NCBI RefSeq assembly: GCF_031585635.1
Contig: NZ_CP134196.1
Coordinates: 930,001 to 994,000 of the forward strand
Length of the DNA stretch: 64,000 nucleotides
Origin: Paraburkholderia sp. FT54
Lineage (GTDB): Bacteria > Pseudomonadota > Gammaproteobacteria > Burkholderiales > Burkholderiaceae
Reading direction: 5' to 3'
The position numbers and the translations under genes were made by a program. Positions 61,975 to 64,000 of the stretch are shown in pieces; position 1 is the first letter of the stretch; the number at the start of each line of letters is the position of its first letter. The notes beneath the pieces are model-generated. The model had not been told where the DNA came from, searched no databases, and saw only the letters and a program-made list of their open reading frames with translations.

Positions 61975-62765
61975 GAGCGCGCCACCATCACGTTGTCGCA
62001 GACGGCTTCGAGGCTGGCGAGGCGCGCAGCGGACACGTCGGCTTCGACGAACAGGTGGTCGACAGCGGAAGCGGGCGCCACCGAGAACGGCGCCGCCGTC
62101 ATCAGCTTTTCCGAGGTCATGGCAATGGCGATCTGGCCGCTTGCCTTGACCATCGCGCGTTTGAGTTCGGCATCTTCGGCGTCGAAGGCGGCGACGCCTT
62201 CGTCCGGATCGAGCGCGCACGCGCCGAGGAAACAGAGATCGGCACGCATCTGCTGGATCTGCAGCAAGGCGGTCGCGCCGAGCGAGCCCGCCGCGCCGCG
62301 CGCGATCCGTCCGCCGACGAGAATCACCTCGAATCCCGGCCGGTTCAGCAGGCGCACGGTGGCTTCGGGCGAGTTCGTCACGATGGTCAGGTCCGCGTTG
62401 TCGGGCAGCGCCCCGGCAATCGCGACGTTGGTCGACCCCGCGTCCAGCAGGATGATCTGCTTGGAGCGGACGATCGACACCGCGGCGGCGGCCAGACAGG
62501 CCTTGCGATCCACGGCTTCGCCCATGCGCACCGCCGCGGGTTTGTCGGACGGCGAGATCAGCAGGGCGCCGCCGTAGACGCGCTTGCAGTGGCCTTGATC
62601 GGCGAGATCGCGCAAATGGCGGCGCACGGTGTGTTCCGAGGTCTGGAGTTCCGCGGCGAGCGCCGACGCCAGCACGCGCCCGTGCGTTCGCAGCCGTTCG
62701 AGAATCAACTGTTCGCGCTGCTCGGGCAGCAGCCCGTCGATGGCTTCCTGTCGCGTTCGTTGCAT
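61971..62765 (-). CDS. DeoR-family transcriptional regulator
   Basis: A 264-residue regulator with a DeoR winged helix (QREQLILERLRTHGRVLASA, TSEHTVRRHLRDLADQGHCK, RVYGGALL) and a sugar-phosphate-binding isomerase-like domain (LLDAGSTNVAIAGALPD, ILVGGRIARGAAGSLG). It probably controls itself and the MFS carrier. The 184 bp upstream holds CGAGC-containing repeats (about 62795 and 62821) that could be its operator. Confidence 0.88.
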   Translation of the reverse strand: MQRTRQEAIDGLLPEQREQLILERLRTHGRVLASALAAELQTSEHTVRRHLRDLADQGHCKRVYGGALLISPSDKPAAVRMGEAVDRKACLAAAAVSIVRSKQIILLDAGSTNVAIAGALPDNADLTIVTNSPEATVRLLNRPGFEVILVGGRIARGAAGSLGATALLQIQQMRADLCFLGACALDPDEGVAAFDAEDAELKRAMVKASGQIAIAMTSEKLMTAAPFSVAPASAVDHLFVEADVSAARLASLEAVCDNVMVARS

Positions 62766-62949
62766 GTGTTCACCTTGCTCGGTCTACGAAACGATCATAA
62801 TCGAGCAAAATGTATCTTAAACGAGCGAGACTTGCAATCGGTTTCCGAGGACCGTGGTCCAGAGTCACCGCAAGGTTGGCGCCATCTTCGGGATGCCGCT
62901 TGGCACGAGGAAGCTGTGCATCCGGCGCGGATTCCCCGGCGGCGTCGGC

Positions 62950-64000
62950 TCACCGTTGCGCGGACTCCGTCTGGTCGACGCCGACGCCGACGCGCCGCGA
63001 AGCGCGCCCGAAAATCGCGCGATCCGCGAGCCACACCGCGAGCAACGTGGCGCCCATCAACGGAAACACGATGCCGAGCAGAAGGAGCCCGGTTTTCCAG
63101 CCGCGCATCGGCGGCGCGGCACGTTCGCGCGACGGCGCTCCGAGCGAGCGTTGCGGCCGCCGCTTCCACCACATCACGCAGCCGGTGACGGCCATCGCCG
63201 CGAGCCCCAGGGAAATGGCGGCGCACAGAATCTGGTTGGCGACGCCGAAATAACGGCCCATATGCAGTGACGTGCCGTACGACACGGCCTTCGACACCGC
63301 GCCGTAGTCGTCATAGCGGATGTCCTTCAGGATCGCGCCGCTGTATTGGTCGATGTATAGCGTGCGCTCATTTTTCGGATCGTCCGGGAAGTACGAGACG
63401 GTGTAGACGCCGGTCGCGGAAGCGGGCAACACGATGTTGTAGCCGTCCGTCACGCCGAGCGACGCGGCCAGCGCGACGACGCGTCCGAGCGGCAGCGGAT
63501 GCGCGGCGCTTGCATCGTCGGAGGAGGAGCGGGAGTTGGAGCTGGGCACGCGTGTGTTGCCGACGGCCCAGGGCGTGAGTGGCAGCGGCAGGTCGTCCAT
63601 CACCATGCCGGGCATCGAGTCCACGCCGGCTGCTTGAGGGCCGTGGCCGTTGTGCTCGGCGTGCTCATCGTGTGTCGCGTTTTCCGCACGCTTGTCCGCG
63701 ATAGAGGGCTGTTTGCCGCTCTTTCCGGGCATGACAGATGTCAACGGCAAACCGCCCCACGAACCCGGCGGCGCGCCGAGATTCGCGGCGGTGGCGAGCG
63801 CTTTGAACTGCTTGCCCCACGAACCCGTCCACGGCAGTCCCGTCAACACGAATGCGAGCGCGCCGAGCGCCAGCCATATGCCCAACACGGCGTGGACGTT
63901 CTTCCACAGCGCGCGGCCCTTCAGCGCGAAGTACGGCAACAGCGCCGCACGCGCGGTGGTTTTCCCGCGCGGCCACCACAATGCGACGCCGGTGCCGATC
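62950..64000 (-). CDS. PepSY-associated membrane protein (partial, cut by the right edge)
   Basis: The frame is open at 64000, so the N-terminus is missing. Visible are GKTTARAALLPYFALKGRAL, the span HAVLGIWLALGALAFVLTGL, a periplasmic PepSY unit (YDDYGAVSKAVSYGTSLHMG), and two C-terminal spans (AAISLGLAAMAVTGCVMWWK; TGLLLLGIVFPLMGATLLAV). A His-rich loop (HDEHAEHNGHG) suggests metal contact. Such proteins are often linked to siderophore receptors or act as ferric reductases; that context lies outside the window. Confidence 0.85.
   Translation of the reverse strand, partial: IGTGVALWWPRGKTTARAALLPYFALKGRALWKNVHAVLGIWLALGALAFVLTGLPWTGSWGKQFKALATAANLGAPPGSWGGLPLTSVMPGKSGKQPSIADKRAENATHDEHAEHNGHGPQAAGVDSMPGMVMDDLPLPLTPWAVGNTRVPSSNSRSSSDDASAAHPLPLGRVVALAASLGVTDGYNIVLPASATGVYTVSYFPDDPKNERTLYIDQYSGAILKDIRYDDYGAVSKAVSYGTSLHMGRYFGVANQILCAAISLGLAAMAVTGCVMWWKRRPQRSLGAPSRERAAPPMRGWKTGLLLLGIVFPLMGATLLAVWLADRAIFGRASRRVGVGVDQTESAQR

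Overview
The window looks like chromosomal DNA from a Burkholderiaceae bacterium, most likely Paraburkholderia or a close relative. The signs are high GC, tightly packed operons with ATGA overlaps, small secreted DUF4148-type proteins, and a mix of sugar, quinate and hydroxyproline catabolism with a tad pilus locus. The genus is inferred from gene content only. I saw no rRNA, tRNA, CRISPR array, phage or intact insertion sequence.

Layout. 1-208: tail of an OmpR-type response regulator. 229-6157: trans-4-hydroxy-L-proline catabolism (deaminase, epimerase, three-part FAD/2Fe-2S dehydrogenase, PAS-AraC regulator); the large dehydrogenase subunit is broken by a one-base frameshift near 4730. 6168-7269: three small genes (GIY-YIG-like protein, unknown, lipoprotein). 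7463-13215: quinate/shikimate catabolism (quiC, aroQ, a dehydrogenase, an MFS carrier, a TetR regulator). 13310-18381: amine oxidase, ECF sigma/anti-sigma pair, 2-keto-3-deoxyarabonate dehydratase with divergent LysR. 18577-21657: an unusually long class A penicillin-binding protein. 21710-25922: fructose-type ABC importer with ROK regulator (frcBCA). 26449-34062: LacI regulator and a beta-galactoside operon (ABC ATPase, GH42 beta-galactosidase, binding protein, two permeases).

34180-42451 is the accessory-looking part: a truncated hydrolase, small DUF4148-type secreted proteins, and a three-gene unit (35740-38563) coding for a cyclic-nucleotide-binding/FliG-like fusion, a MotA-like protein and a MotB/OmpA-like protein. 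This is the most unusual system in the window: an apparent ion-driven stator with its own ligand-sensing rotor-like partner and no other flagellar genes nearby. Next come a TlpA-like thioredoxin flanked on both sides by copies of a ~95-bp promoter/operator repeat, a GFA protein, and a two-component system. 42494-46815: a CNB-thioredoxin-reductase-like fusion, a secreted beta-propeller protein and a small conserved protein.

46816-48024 is a 1.2-kb gene-free stretch holding an excellent sigma-54 promoter match and an upstream inverted repeat. It leads into a complete tad/flp pilus locus (48025-60095: flp, tadV, rcpC, rcpA, lipoprotein, tadZ, tadA, tadB, tadC, tadE, tadF, tadG), which carries a sterol-desaturase-type hydroxylase inside it and an isoprenylcysteine-methyltransferase-type protein at its end. 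60808-64000: an MFS carrier with DeoR regulator, and a PepSY membrane protein cut by the right edge.
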